A DNA stretch of 64,000 bases from UBA5239 sp031548025 (lineage in GTDB: Bacteria > Verrucomicrobiota > Lentisphaeria > Victivallales > Victivallaceae), in contig JAVBRM010000019.1 of NCBI GenBank assembly GCA_031548025.1, positions 4,005 through 68,004 on the forward strand. Direction: 5' to 3'. The position numbers and the translations under genes are program-made. Shown in pieces: positions 25,800 to 35,858 of this stretch (position 1 is its first letter; the number at the start of each line of letters is the position of its first letter). The notes below the pieces were generated by a model that saw nothing but the letters and a program-made list of their open reading frames with translations, was not told the origin of the DNA and did no database searches.

Positions 25800-28700
25800 A
25801 CTCCGACCAGCTCCTCGATCAGTAATTCCAGACTACTCTTGAAAGCATCCGCCTTTTTCGGCAGCGGCTCGCCAAACACCGGGTTCAACTCAGCAAATAA
25901 CGTATCATCGTTCCCGGCAGCGGCAAACAGCATTTCCGGCATTTTCACCGGCTGATAATGGAAAAAGAACTCGTTGTCCGCGGAAGGCTCCGCTTCATTC
26001 ACCGATACCGTTTCGAAACCCCTAACCAAATTCATCATATTCTCGAGCATTGATGAAAAGCTGTCCAGGAGATTCGCTCCGGCATTGATGGCCGTGTTCG
26101 CTATGTCGTTCAGGCTGTTCGACAGGGATTGCATTTCGCCTCTGGCACTCGAGAACAAATCCTCGTAATTCGTTTCGAGACTGGAAAGGCTGCTGATCAT
26201 CTGGTCGCTCTCGGCCTGAATCCGCGACAGCGAAGCCAGAGTACCGGTTATTATTCCGTAACTGGTCGAATCAAGGCTGACCAGTTCATTGAAATCCATC
26301 ACCGGCGGATTGACAAAAACGGGCGATGTATAACCGCCGCGAGCCAGCCACGCCCCTTGCATGGACGGAATAATGGAAGCATAGTTCCAGTTAAGCCCTT
26401 CGGAATAGGTATCGTTGTTGACGATCCCCGGAGCCACCGTAAGCATAATGAAGGCCTTAGTCGCCGTCGCATCCGAAATCACATAATTGGCGTCGACGGA
26501 TTCAACGTCGGCCTGATACAGCCCCGGCTCCATGAACACAGTACCGGTACCGCTGAAAATGACTTCCAACGCAATCCGGTTGCCGTTGACATCGGTATAG
26601 AACGCGGTGATGTTTCCGCCCTGGTCCTGTCCATTATAGACATAATAGGGCTGCAGGCTTATCCATGTCGCATCCACAGCCTTGGCGCTGATACTGCCGC
26701 TCATGGTATCGAAGGGTTTGTCGCCGAGGACGTAATTGCCCGCATCGTTTCCGGAAATGTCCCATCTCACGGTGGTTATGGTATCCGCCGTAGCCACATT
26801 CGCGGCATTATACAGGAACAACGCATCCAGAGTTACGTTGTCACCCTCGACCACGTTGGTCAGATCGCCGCTGTAATATGCGGTGGTGCTGCCGTCATAG
26901 GTTTTGTTCGACGGGACATTCACGCTGTGAGTCAATTCGCGCGGCGAAATCGTCGCGGTGGTCGAATCTTGCTGACCGCTGTCCACAAGCTCATAGTTGC
27001 CGATCGAACTGCCGCCAAGCATCAGACCGCCGATTGTCACGGTCTTATCGACTCCGGCGTTCTTGTCGCCGAAAACTCCGGTCGCTGTGACAGTAAGATT
27101 GTCGCCGGCGATTATACCGTCATAAGTGACATTGCCATAATTCAAGGCGGCATCGAGAGAGCCGTCGTATTGGCGGTTTTCGGCAGCGATGCCGCTGATG
27201 GTAATTTGTGCCTTGCCGATCGTCGCAGTAGTGGTCGTCTGCTGGCCGCCGGCCGCAAGTTCGTAGTTGCCGCTGGAATCTCCAGCCAATATCAGATTGC
27301 TGATCGTCACGGTCTTATCCGCCCCGGCATTGCCGTCCGCAAAAGCTCCACTTCCGCTGGTCGTAAGGCTGTCGCCCGATATGATACCACCATAGTTGAC
27401 ATGATCGTAATTCAGGCCGGCATTGGTCGTTCCGTTATAAGCCCGGTTTTCGGCGGCAATGCCGCTGATCGTGATCAAGGCTTTACTGATCGTCGCGGTC
27501 GCCGAATCCTGGCTGCCGCCGGAAATGACATAGTTGCCGGCATCGGTTCCGCCGAGCGTCAAATCGCTGATCGACACAACTTTGCCGATTCCGGCGTTCT
27601 TGTCGGCAAAAGCCCCATTACCAGTAACGGAAAGAGTGTCGCCGGCGATGATTCCATCGTAAACGATATTACCGTAATTCAAATCGGCATTGGTTGTACC
27701 GTCATAAGCCCGGTTTTCGGCGGCAATACCGCTGATCATGACCGAAGCCTTGCTGATCGTCGCGCTCGCCGCTGTTTGCTGGATTTCAGCAAGCTCATAA
27801 TTACCGCTGGAACTGCCGCCAAGGACCAAACCGCTGATCGACACCGTTTTGTCGATTCCGGCGTTTTTGTCGTCGAACGCCCCGGTCCCGCTGATCGTGA
27901 GACTGTCGCCCGATATCATGCCGCCATAATTTACATTGCTGTAGCTCAAATCGGCGTCGGTCGTGCCGTTATAAACCCGGTCATCGGCGGTAATACCGCT
28001 GATCGTGATCAGAGCCTTGCTGATTGTCGCAAAAGCAACCGTCTGCTGGCCGCTGCCCGCGAGTTCGTAGTTACCGATAGAGTCCCCGCCAAGTACCAAA
28101 TCCGTGATTGTTACCTGTTTATTGACTCCGGCGTTGCCATTGGCAAAAGCCCCACTTCCGTTGATAGTGAGACTATCGCCCGATATGATACCGTCATAAT
28201 TTGCATTGACATAGTTCAAATCGGCATTGATTGTACCATTATAAACCCGGTTTTCGGCGGTAATACCGCTGATCGTGATCAAAGCCTTGCTGATCGTCGC
28301 AGTCGTCGCAGTCTGCTGGCCGTTTGCCGCCAACTCATAGTTGCCGATGGAACTGCCGCCGAGTATCAAATCACTGATCGATACCGTTTTGTCGATTCCG
28401 GCATTCTTATCGACAAAAGCCCCATTGCCGGTAACAGAGAGGCTGTCACCCGATATCATACCACCATAATTCACGTTGTCGTAATTCACAGCGGCATTGG
28501 TTGTGCCATTGTAAGCCCGGTCTTCCGCGATAATACCGCTGATCGTGATCAAGGCCTTGTTGATCGTGGCCGTTGCCGCCGTCTGCTGATTCGCCGCCAG
28601 CTCGTAATTGCCGATAGAGTCACCACCAAGTACCAAATCGCTGATCGTTACCTGTTTATCGACTCCGGCATTGCCATCCGCAAAAGTTCCGGTTCCATTG

Positions 28701-31700
28701 ACGGTAAGACTATCGCCGGCAAAAATTCCACCGTAGTTTACAATGCTGTAATCCAGAGACGCACTCCTGTCGTTGACACCATTATAAACCCGGTCTTCCG
28801 CGATAATTCCGCTGATCGTAATCAAGGCTTTGCTGATCGTGGCCGTCGTCGAATCCTGACTGTTTCCAGAAATAACATAGTTACCGGCATCGACTCCGCC
28901 AAGGGTCAAATCACTGATCGACGCTGTTTTGTCGACTCCAGCATTCTTATCGGCAAAGGCTCCATTTCCAGTAACGGAAAGCGTGTCGCCCGATATCATA
29001 CCGCCATAATTTATATTGCCATAATTCAAATCGACATTGGTGGTACCATTGTAAACTCGATCATCGGCAGTAATTCCACTGATCGTGACCGAAGCCTTGC
29101 TGATTGTCGCGCTCGCCGTAGTTTGCTGAGTCTCTGCAAGCTCATAATTACCGCTGGAACCGCCGCCAAGGGTCAAATCACTGATCGACACTGTTTTATC
29201 GATTTCTGCGTTTTTGTCGGCAAAAGTTCCATTACCGATAATAGAAAGAGTGTCGCCCGATATCATACCGCCGTAGTTCACGTTATCGTAATTCAAGTCG
29301 GCATTCGTCGTGCCGTTATAAACCCGTTCATCGGCAATGATACCACTGATCGTAATCTGCGCTTTGCTGACCGTCGCAAAAGCAACAGTCTGTTGAGTTG
29401 CCGCCAGCTCGTAGTTGCCGATAGAACTGCCGCCGAGTACCAGATCAGTAATCATTACCTGCTTATTGACTCCGGCATTGCCATCCGCAAAAGCTCCGGT
29501 TCCGCTGGTCGAAAGGCTGTCGCCGTCAATAATTCCACCGTAATTTACAGCATCGTAATTCAGAATTGCACTTTTATCGTTAACGCCATTGTAAACCCGA
29601 TTTTCGGCAGTAATGCCACTGATCGAGATCAAGGCCTTGCTGATCGTCGCAATCGTCGAATCCTGACTGCTGTTGGAAATGGCATAGTTGCCGGCATCGG
29701 CCCCGCCGAGCGTCAAACCGCTGATCAACACAGCTTTGTCAACTCCGGCATTCTTATCGGTAAAAGCCCCGGTTCCGCTGATGGTGAGGCTATCGCCAAA
29801 TATCATACCGCCATAATTCACGTTATCGTAGTTCAAATCGGCATTCGTCGTGCCATTGTAAGCCCGGTTTTCAGCAGTGATACCGCTGATCGTAACCTGT
29901 GCCTGGCTGATCGTCGCCGTCGCCGTAGTTTGCTGACCGTTTATTGCAATCTCGTAGTTATCGATGGAACTGCCGCCAAGGACCAAACCGCTGATCGACA
30001 CGGTTTTGTCAATTCCGGCATTCTTGTCGCCGAAACCCCCATTCCCACTGACAGAGAGGCTGTCGCCAGATATCATGCCGCCATAATTCACGTTATCGTA
30101 GTTCAAATCGGCATTCGTCGTGCCGTTATAAACCCGGTCATCGGCAGTGATACCGCTGATCGTGATCTGCGCCTTGCTGATTATCGCAAAAGTAACCGTC
30201 TGCTGGCCGCTGGCCGCGAGTTCGTAGTTACCGATGGAGTCTCCGCCAAGTACCAAATCAGTGATCGTTACCTGTTTATTGGCTCCCGCATTGCTGTCCG
30301 CAAAAGCTCCGGTTCCACTGATCGTGAGACTATCTTCGGCAAAAATCCCGCTGTAGTTTACATGATCATAGTTCAGATCGGCATTGGTTGTACCATTGTA
30401 AGTCCGATCTTCAGCGATAATACCGCTGATCGTAATCAGGGCCTTGCTGATTGTCGCGGCCGCCGTAGTTTGCTGAGTCTCCGCAAGCTCATAATTACCG
30501 CTGGAACTGCCGCCAAGGGTCAAATCACTGATGGTTACCGCTTTGTCGATTCCGGCATTTTTATCGGCAAAAGCCCCACTTCCGCTGACGGAAAGCGTGT
30601 CGCCCGATATCATGCCGCCATAGTTTACATGATCGTAATTCAAGTCGGCATTCGTCGTGCCGTTATAAACCCGGTCTTCGGCAGTGATACCGCTGATCGT
30701 AATCAACGCCTGGCTGATCGTCGCGGTGGCTGTTTCCTGCTGAATCGCCGCCAGCTCGTAATTATCGATAGAATTACCGCCAAGCACCAAACCGCTGATC
30801 GTAACCGCCTTATCGATTCCGGCATTTTTGTCGCCAAAAGCTCCATTACCGGCAATAGAAAGACTGTCGCCCGATATCATACCGCCATAGCTTACATGAT
30901 CATAGTTCAAATCGGCATTGGTCGTACCGTTGTAAGCACGATCTTCGGCAGTAATGCCGCCGATGGTAATTTGAGCTTTGTGAATTGTCGCGATGGCAGT
31001 AGTCTGCTGACCGGTAGGGGCAAGCTCGTAGTTGTTGATGGCATTTCCAGACAAGACCAGGGTCCCGAACGTTACCATTTTGTCCACTCCGGCATTGCCG
31101 TCCGCAAAAGTTCCAGTGGTGCTGACCGAAAGACTGTCGTCACCGATCTTTCCTCCGTAAATCACTGAATCGTAATTCAGAGTCACGCTCGTGTCAGCAG
31201 TACCATTATAAGCACGATTCTCTGCGGCAATTCCGCTGATCGTAATCTGGGCTTTGTTGATTGTCGCAATGGTGGCCGTCTGCTGGCCGCTGGAGGCAAG
31301 CTCATAGTTGTTGATGGAATTCCCGGACAAGACCAAAGTACCAAGGGCCACCGTCTTGTCTACCCCCGCATTGCCGTCCGCGAAAGTTCCAGTGGTGCTG
31401 ATAAAAAGATTGTCGTCGCCGATTTTTCCTCCATAAACCACCGAGTTGTAATCCAGAGTCACGCTCGTATCATCTGTACCGTTATAAGTCCGGTTTTCTG
31501 CGGCAATACCGCCGATTGTGATCAAAGCTTTGTTGATTGTCGCGGTCGTGGTCGCCTGCTGACCGGTAGGGGCAAGCTCGTAATTATGAATAGAATTTCC
31601 GGACAATATCAGAGTGCCGAGGGTCACGGTCTTATTTACTCCGGCATTACCGTCCGCCAAAGCCCCGGTAGTGCTGACAGAAAGATTATCGTCACCGATC

Positions 31701-34700
31701 TTTCCTCCGTAAACCACAGAACTGTAATCCAAGATCACGCTCGTGTCAGCAGTACCATTATAAGCACGGTCTTCGGCGGTGATGCCGCTGATCGTAATCA
31801 AGGCTTTACTGATTGTCGCCGTCGCCGTTGTCTGCTGACCGCTGGAGGCCAGCTCATAGTTATGGATGGAATTTCCGGATAGTACTAAAGTACCGAGCGT
31901 TACCGTCTTGCCTATCCCGGCATTGCCGTCCTCGAAAGTTCCAGTAGTGCTGACAGAAAGATTATCATCGCCGATTTTTCCGCTGTAGATCACTGAATCA
32001 TAGTTCAGAGCCGCACTCGTATCGTCAGTGCCGTTATAAGCACGGTCTTCGGCGGTGATGCCGGTGATCGTAATCTGAGCTTTGTTGATCGTGGCGATGG
32101 CTGTAGTTTGCTGGCCGCTGGGGGCCAACTCATAGTTATGAATGGAATTTCCGGATAATACCAAAGTACCGAGCGTCACCGTCTTGTCGATTCCGGCATT
32201 GCCGTCCGCAAAAGTTCCAGTGGTGCTGACCGAAAGATTATCGTCGCCAATCTTTCCTCCATAAACCACCGAACTATAGCTCAGGGTCACACTTGTATCA
32301 TCTGTGCCGTTATAGGCTCGATTCTCCGCGGCAATACCGCTGATCGTAATCTGGGCTTTGTTGATCGTGGCGGTGGTAGTCGTCTGCTGACCGCTGGAAG
32401 CAAGCTCATAGTTGTTGATGGAATTTCCGGACAATACCAAGGTACCGAGTGTTACGGTCTTGTCAATCCCGGCATTGCCATCGGCGAAAGCTCCGGTGGA
32501 ACTGACTGCAAGATTGTCATCACCGATCTTCCCACCATAAACTACTGAATTATAATCCAAGGTTACGCTCGTGTCGGCGGTACCATTGTAAGCACGATTT
32601 TCAGCAGCGATACCGCTGATCGTGATTTTCGCCTTGTTGATCGTGGCGATGGTGGTCGTCTGCTGGCCGCTGAGGGCAAGTTTGTAGTTATTGGCAGAAG
32701 TTCCGCCGAGCACCAGCGTGCCGAGCGTTACGGTTTTGTTTAATCCGGCATTGCCGTCGGCAAAAGTTCCGGTGGTGCTGACCGAAAGATTATCGTCTCC
32801 GATTTTTCCGCTGTAAACCACCGAACTGTAATTCAGAGTCGCGCTCGTGTCACCGGTGCCGTTATAGTCGCGGTCTTCGGCGGTAATGCCGCTGATCGTG
32901 ATTTCACGCCGGCTGACATAGACATTGCCGGTGGCTGAATTGATCGTGTACCCGGAGCTGTATCCGGTATTCACGGCGGCGACAAGTGATATGGCGTACG
33001 CAATTTCCGAAGCATTCAGTCTATCCTGTGGCTCAACGAAAGACAAGGTAATAACCGAAGCTCCGAGCACAGTCGTTCCGGTCGCGCCGGGATGCTTGCC
33101 CGCCAGAGAATCGCCGTAAGTAATGGTGGTATCGGAAACACCGCTTAATGTCAGGTAAATGGTCAACCCGCTTACCGTGTTGGTCGCCAGTACTGTATTG
33201 CTGGTTATCGACTTGGAATTGAAGACAATATTGTCCAGCTTCACATTATTCAGAGTCGGATTATTGATCAGCGTAAGCGCCGCGCCCCCACCGTTGACGG
33301 TCGGGTAAGACGAGGTACTTGCCCCGTTGGCGTTGAAGTTCGTAGCATTTACGCTGCCGGCCAGAGTTTTGATGCCGGCGCCGGAAATTTCCAATGTCGC
33401 GTAAGTTCCGGCGAAAACCGTCTGATTAACGGCAGCATTGTAAGTTACCCTGCCGGAAGACGCCATTATGGCGGAACCGGCGGTGGAACCGGAGAAAACA
33501 TAATTTCCCGCTCCCGTAAGCATGCCGCCATTGAGTGCGATACTACCCATGGTCAAAGTTTTACCGCCGGCGATATCAAAGATCGCGCCTCCCGCCCCGA
33601 TAACCGCAAAACCATCGACTACGTTGAGGTTCAAATTTACGGCAATCGCTCCCGTAAGCGCGATCGCTCCAACCCCGTTGGCCCAACTGATCGTCGCGCC
33701 TTCCTGAGCATAATAGACCATCGCTTCGCGAAGAGTAATTTTGCCGTCAAACGGGTTGGTGATATCGGTATTGATGGTCACAATTGTCGACGGAGCTTCC
33801 GGGGGAAGCGCATGAGCGCCGATATTGTAGGCAGTATTAATAACGGTCCGGCCGGCGCCGTTTTGCCCGGCGTCGATTATTTCCACGCTACCGGTAACAG
33901 CGGTAAATCCGGCCCAGGTGCCGTTATGCTGAAAGGCCATATTACCCGCTTCATCGATCCCGGCCAGGGTTCCCTTATAGGCGGCAACACTATCGCCGGA
34001 AATCGCCAAAGTTCCTTTATTGGTCAGCGCGGAGGGATTGTCGAAAATATCGTCGCCGGAAACACCGGTGATATTGGTGGTTCCATAACCGCCGGACACC
34101 GCGATATTGCTGACGCCGTATATCGAGTAGGCGGCCTGGAAGCTGATTGCTCCTTCATCTTCCAGGTAAATATCGGCTGGGGTAGTGGAACCGGTCAGAG
34201 TATTTTCCAAAACGATTGAATTAACCAGGCTGAGTTGGGATTGACCGGAAACGCCGGTATCGCATTTTGCATAAATACCGCCGCCATAGATTCCGGCGCT
34301 GTTGTAAGCGACCGTAGCATCAATCAGGTAGAGAAAACTGTTATTACCAAAACCTGAACTGAAAATAGCCCCGCCATAACCGAGTTCTGCCGTATTCTGG
34401 AAAAAAGTGCTGTTCTGGATATTAAATATGTTGTCACCGCCGAAAGTGTCCGCATAAATACCGCCGCCGTCGCTCTGAGCATTATTCCGGGTAAAAGTTG
34501 AATTGGAAATATTGATCGTATTTCCTCCGTTTTCGGCCAGCAGATAAATGCCGCCGCCACGAATGGCCAGACCATCGGAAATGAAGAGATTGTCAAGAGT
34601 AATGACATTGGAGGCACCTTGCAGGTAAATCACGCCGCCATCCGTTCCGACATCACTGTTACTGCCGGCCAGAGTCATATTTTCCAAAGTTACATCCCAG

Positions 34701-35794
34701 CTGTCATTAAAAATATCCACAGCCACCGCGGTAAAGACCCGGAACCCGCTTGCCGCCTGAATGGTGATATTATTGCCGGTATTTATGTTGTAGCCGTCGA
34801 TGGTAACCGAATTTGAGGAAAGCAGCAAATCGCTGTCAAGAGTAATGATATCCGAATCAAGCTGAAAACCGATATTGGCGGCTCCACTGTCCAGCGCCCA
34901 GCGAAGTGTTCCCGCGCCGGAGTCCCCGGCATCGGTTACATAAACCGTATCCGCCAGATTATAACCGAATGAATCCACCGAAATTACCGTACTCTCGATC
35001 ACGCCATGCTGATATTCCAGCTCCCAGTTGCCATTAAGCCCGGTGGTGTCGGTAGAGGCCGCCACATCCGCGCCGGAGGCTTCCGCAATCCGGTCCACCA
35101 GCAATTGCCCATCTTCCGAAGCCGCAGTATCGCAACCGTAAAGAAGGATGTCGCCGTTTTCCGTCAGATGCTCGCCAATTTGCGTCCATTCATCCGCCAC
35201 GAAATTTTCCGCAGTGATCTGCTCGCCATTGACGCTGATTTTACCGGTTTCGCCATGGGAAATCAGGTGGATCGCGTCGTATTTGACCTCGCTCATGCCG
35301 TCAAGATAATCATTAAGCTCTTTCAGCCCATTGCCGTTTTCCAGGATCAGGATATCCTGATTGGGCTTAAGACTGGAAATAATCGCCTCTTTGTCCGGCA
35401 CTGCGCCGCTGATTACGACCAATTCCTTGCCGGTCGAAATTACCGCGTCGGTATTCATGACCATCCCGTCGACCAGTTTGCCGGCGGAATCGGCGGCGCT
35501 TTCGTCAACCGGCAATTCGCCCTCCACAAGCTGATCGATCAATGCATCGATGTCGGAAATTTCCGAGGGATCGGCCTGGCTTTTACCGTTATTCTGCGCG
35601 ACTGCCGCCGGATTTTCCGGAGGAACGTTTTTCAATGCGTCCCTTTCGGCCTGAGCTTGCCTTTCGCCCTCATTGACGTTGGCATTTGGATTATCCTGAG
35701 CGGCTTCGGCCGCCTCTACAATTTCAGCCGCAGCCGCGGCTTCAAACAGTACCCTATCCTCCAACCGGAATATTTCAAATTTATCTTGCCTCAT
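25796..35794 (-). CDS. Giant DUF4347/YDG-repeat surface protein (3332 residues)
   Basis: Order: a short LEPR-XLL-like start (FRLEDRVLFEAAAAAE); an acidic linker; a DUF4347 domain at about 125-267 (ISHGETGKISVNG; ILLYGCDTAASEDGQLL); a beta-helix region to about residue 960 with VYVTDAGDSGAGTLRWALDSG and many G/N-rich rungs; then 22 clear YDG-type repeats of 87-92 residues (each ITISGI-A-E-RxYNGT ... GNYELA ... ATISKA), two divergent ones, and a 200-residue helical tail. Repeats 1-7 and 8-22 form two sequence types. DUF4347 proteins are large secreted adhesins; the tail may hold the export signal. Start: ATG at 35794 with GGAGG at 6-nt spacing; an in-frame ATG at 35818 has no such site. It lies between the TolC-like gene and the small adaptor gene. 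Confidence 0.85.
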   Translation of the reverse strand: MRQDKFEIFRLEDRVLFEAAAAAEIVEAAEAAQDNPNANVNEGERQAQAERDALKNVPPENPAAVAQNNGKSQADPSEISDIDALIDQLVEGELPVDESAADSAGKLVDGMVMNTDAVISTGKELVVISGAVPDKEAIISSLKPNQDILILENGNGLKELNDYLDGMSEVKYDAIHLISHGETGKISVNGEQITAENFVADEWTQIGEHLTENGDILLYGCDTAASEDGQLLVDRIAEASGADVAASTDTTGLNGNWELEYQHGVIESTVISVDSFGYNLADTVYVTDAGDSGAGTLRWALDSGAANIGFQLDSDIITLDSDLLLSSNSVTIDGYNINTGNNITIQAASGFRVFTAVAVDIFNDSWDVTLENMTLAGSNSDVGTDGGVIYLQGASNVITLDNLFISDGLAIRGGGIYLLAENGGNTINISNSTFTRNNAQSDGGGIYADTFGGDNIFNIQNSTFFQNTAELGYGGAIFSSGFGNNSFLYLIDATVAYNSAGIYGGGIYAKCDTGVSGQSQLSLVNSIVLENTLTGSTTPADIYLEDEGAISFQAAYSIYGVSNIAVSGGYGTTNITGVSGDDIFDNPSALTNKGTLAISGDSVAAYKGTLAGIDEAGNMAFQHNGTWAGFTAVTGSVEIIDAGQNGAGRTVINTAYNIGAHALPPEAPSTIVTINTDITNPFDGKITLREAMVYYAQEGATISWANGVGAIALTGAIAVNLNLNVVDGFAVIGAGGAIFDIAGGKTLTMGSIALNGGMLTGAGNYVFSGSTAGSAIMASSGRVTYNAAVNQTVFAGTYATLEISGAGIKTLAGSVNATNFNANGASTSSYPTVNGGGAALTLINNPTLNNVKLDNIVFNSKSITSNTVLATNTVSGLTIYLTLSGVSDTTITYGDSLAGKHPGATGTTVLGASVITLSFVEPQDRLNASEIAYAISLVAAVNTGYSSGYTINSATGNVYVSRREITISGITAEDRDYNGTGDTSATLNYSSVVYSGKIGDDNLSVSTTGTFADGNAGLNKTVTLGTLVLGGTSANNYKLALSGQQTTTIATINKAKITISGIAAENRAYNGTADTSVTLDYNSVVYGGKIGDDNLAVSSTGAFADGNAGIDKTVTLGTLVLSGNSINNYELASSGQQTTTTATINKAQITISGIAAENRAYNGTDDTSVTLSYSSVVYGGKIGDDNLSVSTTGTFADGNAGIDKTVTLGTLVLSGNSIHNYELAPSGQQTTAIATINKAQITITGITAEDRAYNGTDDTSAALNYDSVIYSGKIGDDNLSVSTTGTFEDGNAGIGKTVTLGTLVLSGNSIHNYELASSGQQTTATATISKALITISGITAEDRAYNGTADTSVILDYSSVVYGGKIGDDNLSVSTTGALADGNAGVNKTVTLGTLILSGNSIHNYELAPTGQQATTTATINKALITIGGIAAENRTYNGTDDTSVTLDYNSVVYGGKIGDDNLFISTTGTFADGNAGVDKTVALGTLVLSGNSINNYELASSGQQTATIATINKAQITISGIAAENRAYNGTADTSVTLNYDSVIYGGKIGDDSLSVSTTGTFADGNAGVDKMVTFGTLVLSGNAINNYELAPTGQQTTAIATIHKAQITIGGITAEDRAYNGTTNADLNYDHVSYGGMISGDSLSIAGNGAFGDKNAGIDKAVTISGLVLGGNSIDNYELAAIQQETATATISQALITISGITAEDRVYNGTTNADLNYDHVNYGGMISGDTLSVSGSGAFADKNAGIDKAVTISDLTLGGSSSGNYELAETQQTTAAATISKALITISGIIAEDRTYNGTTNADLNYDHVNYSGIFAEDSLTISGTGAFADSNAGANKQVTITDLVLGGDSIGNYELAASGQQTVTFAIISKAQITISGITADDRVYNGTTNADLNYDNVNYGGMISGDSLSVSGNGGFGDKNAGIDKTVSISGLVLGGSSIDNYEIAINGQQTTATATISQAQVTISGITAENRAYNGTTNADLNYDNVNYGGMIFGDSLTISGTGAFTDKNAGVDKAVLISGLTLGGADAGNYAISNSSQDSTIATISKALISISGITAENRVYNGVNDKSAILNYDAVNYGGIIDGDSLSTSGTGAFADGNAGVNKQVMITDLVLGGSSIGNYELAATQQTVAFATVSKAQITISGIIADERVYNGTTNADLNYDNVNYGGMISGDTLSIIGNGTFADKNAEIDKTVSISDLTLGGGSSGNYELAETQQTTASATISKASVTISGITADDRVYNGTTNVDLNYGNINYGGMISGDTLSVTGNGAFADKNAGVDKTASISDLTLGGVDAGNYVISGNSQDSTTATISKALITISGIIAEDRVYNGVNDRSASLDYSIVNYGGIFAGDSLTVNGTGTFADGNAGVDKQVTISDLVLGGDSIGNYELAANQQTAATATINKALITISGIIAEDRAYNGTTNAAVNYDNVNYGGMISGDSLSVTGNGAFVDKNAGIDKTVSISDLILGGSSIGNYELAANGQQTATTATISKALITISGITAENRVYNGTINADLNYVNANYDGIISGDSLTINGSGAFANGNAGVNKQVTITDLVLGGDSIGNYELAGSGQQTVAFATISKALITISGITADDRVYNGTTDADLSYSNVNYGGMISGDSLTISGTGAFDDKNAGIDKTVSISGLVLGGSSSGNYELAEIQQTAASATISKASVMISGIAAENRAYDGTTNADLNYGNIVYDGIIAGDTLSVTGNGAFADKNAGIGKVVSISDLTLGGTDAGNYVISGGSQDSATATISKALITISGIAAENRAYNGTTNAGLNYDHVNYGGIISGDSLTTSGSGAFADGNAGADKTVTISNLILAGDSSGNYELAAGGQQTTTTATIGKAQITISGIAAENRQYDGSLDAALNYGNVTYDGIIAGDNLTVTATGVFGDKNAGVDKTVTIGGLMLGGSSIGNYELVDSGQQDSTTATISPRELTHSVNVPSNKTYDGSTTAYYSGDLTNVVEGDNVTLDALFLYNAANVATADTITTVRWDISGNDAGNYVLGDKPFDTMSGSISAKAVDATWISLQPYYVYNGQDQGGNITAFYTDVNGNRIALEVIFSGTGTVFMEPGLYQADVESVDANYVISDATATKAFIMLTVAPGIVNNDTYSEGLNWNYASIIPSMQGAWLARGGYTSPVFVNPPVMDFNELVSLDSTSYGIITGTLASLSRIQAESDQMISSLSSLETNYEDLFSSARGEMQSLSNSLNDIANTAINAGANLLDSFSSMLENMMNLVRGFETVSVNEAEPSADNEFFFHYQPVKMPEMLFAAAGNDDTLFAELNPVFGEPLPKKADAFKSSLELLIEELVGV
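26938..32909 (-). repeat. Array of 22 YDG-type coding repeats, about 260-276 bp each
   Basis: A tandem protein-coding repeat inside the giant gene. The seven units nearest the N-terminus (about 31000-32909) share DTSVTLxYxSVVYGGKIGDD; the next fifteen (about 26940-31000) share TTNADLNYDNVNYGGMISGD. Homogeneity within each block suggests repeated unequal crossing-over or gene conversion. Confidence 0.8.
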
Positions 35795-35858
35795 TCTCTG
35801 CCTCCATCTATTTTGCAATCATCGTCAAGCAGCATATATCTCTTTTGCATATCGTTTC

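Noticed and set aside
26129..31168. 1679-codon open frame on the plus strand across the YDG array
   Set aside because: It is antisense to the giant DUF4347/YDG gene and mirrors its repeat period and codon bias. It has no ribosome site, and the protein reads as Arg/Asp/Ile-rich nonsense.
26938..32909. Regular DNA repeats considered as CRISPR or satellite
   Set aside because: The units are 260-276 bp, in frame, and encode YDG-type domains without spacers.
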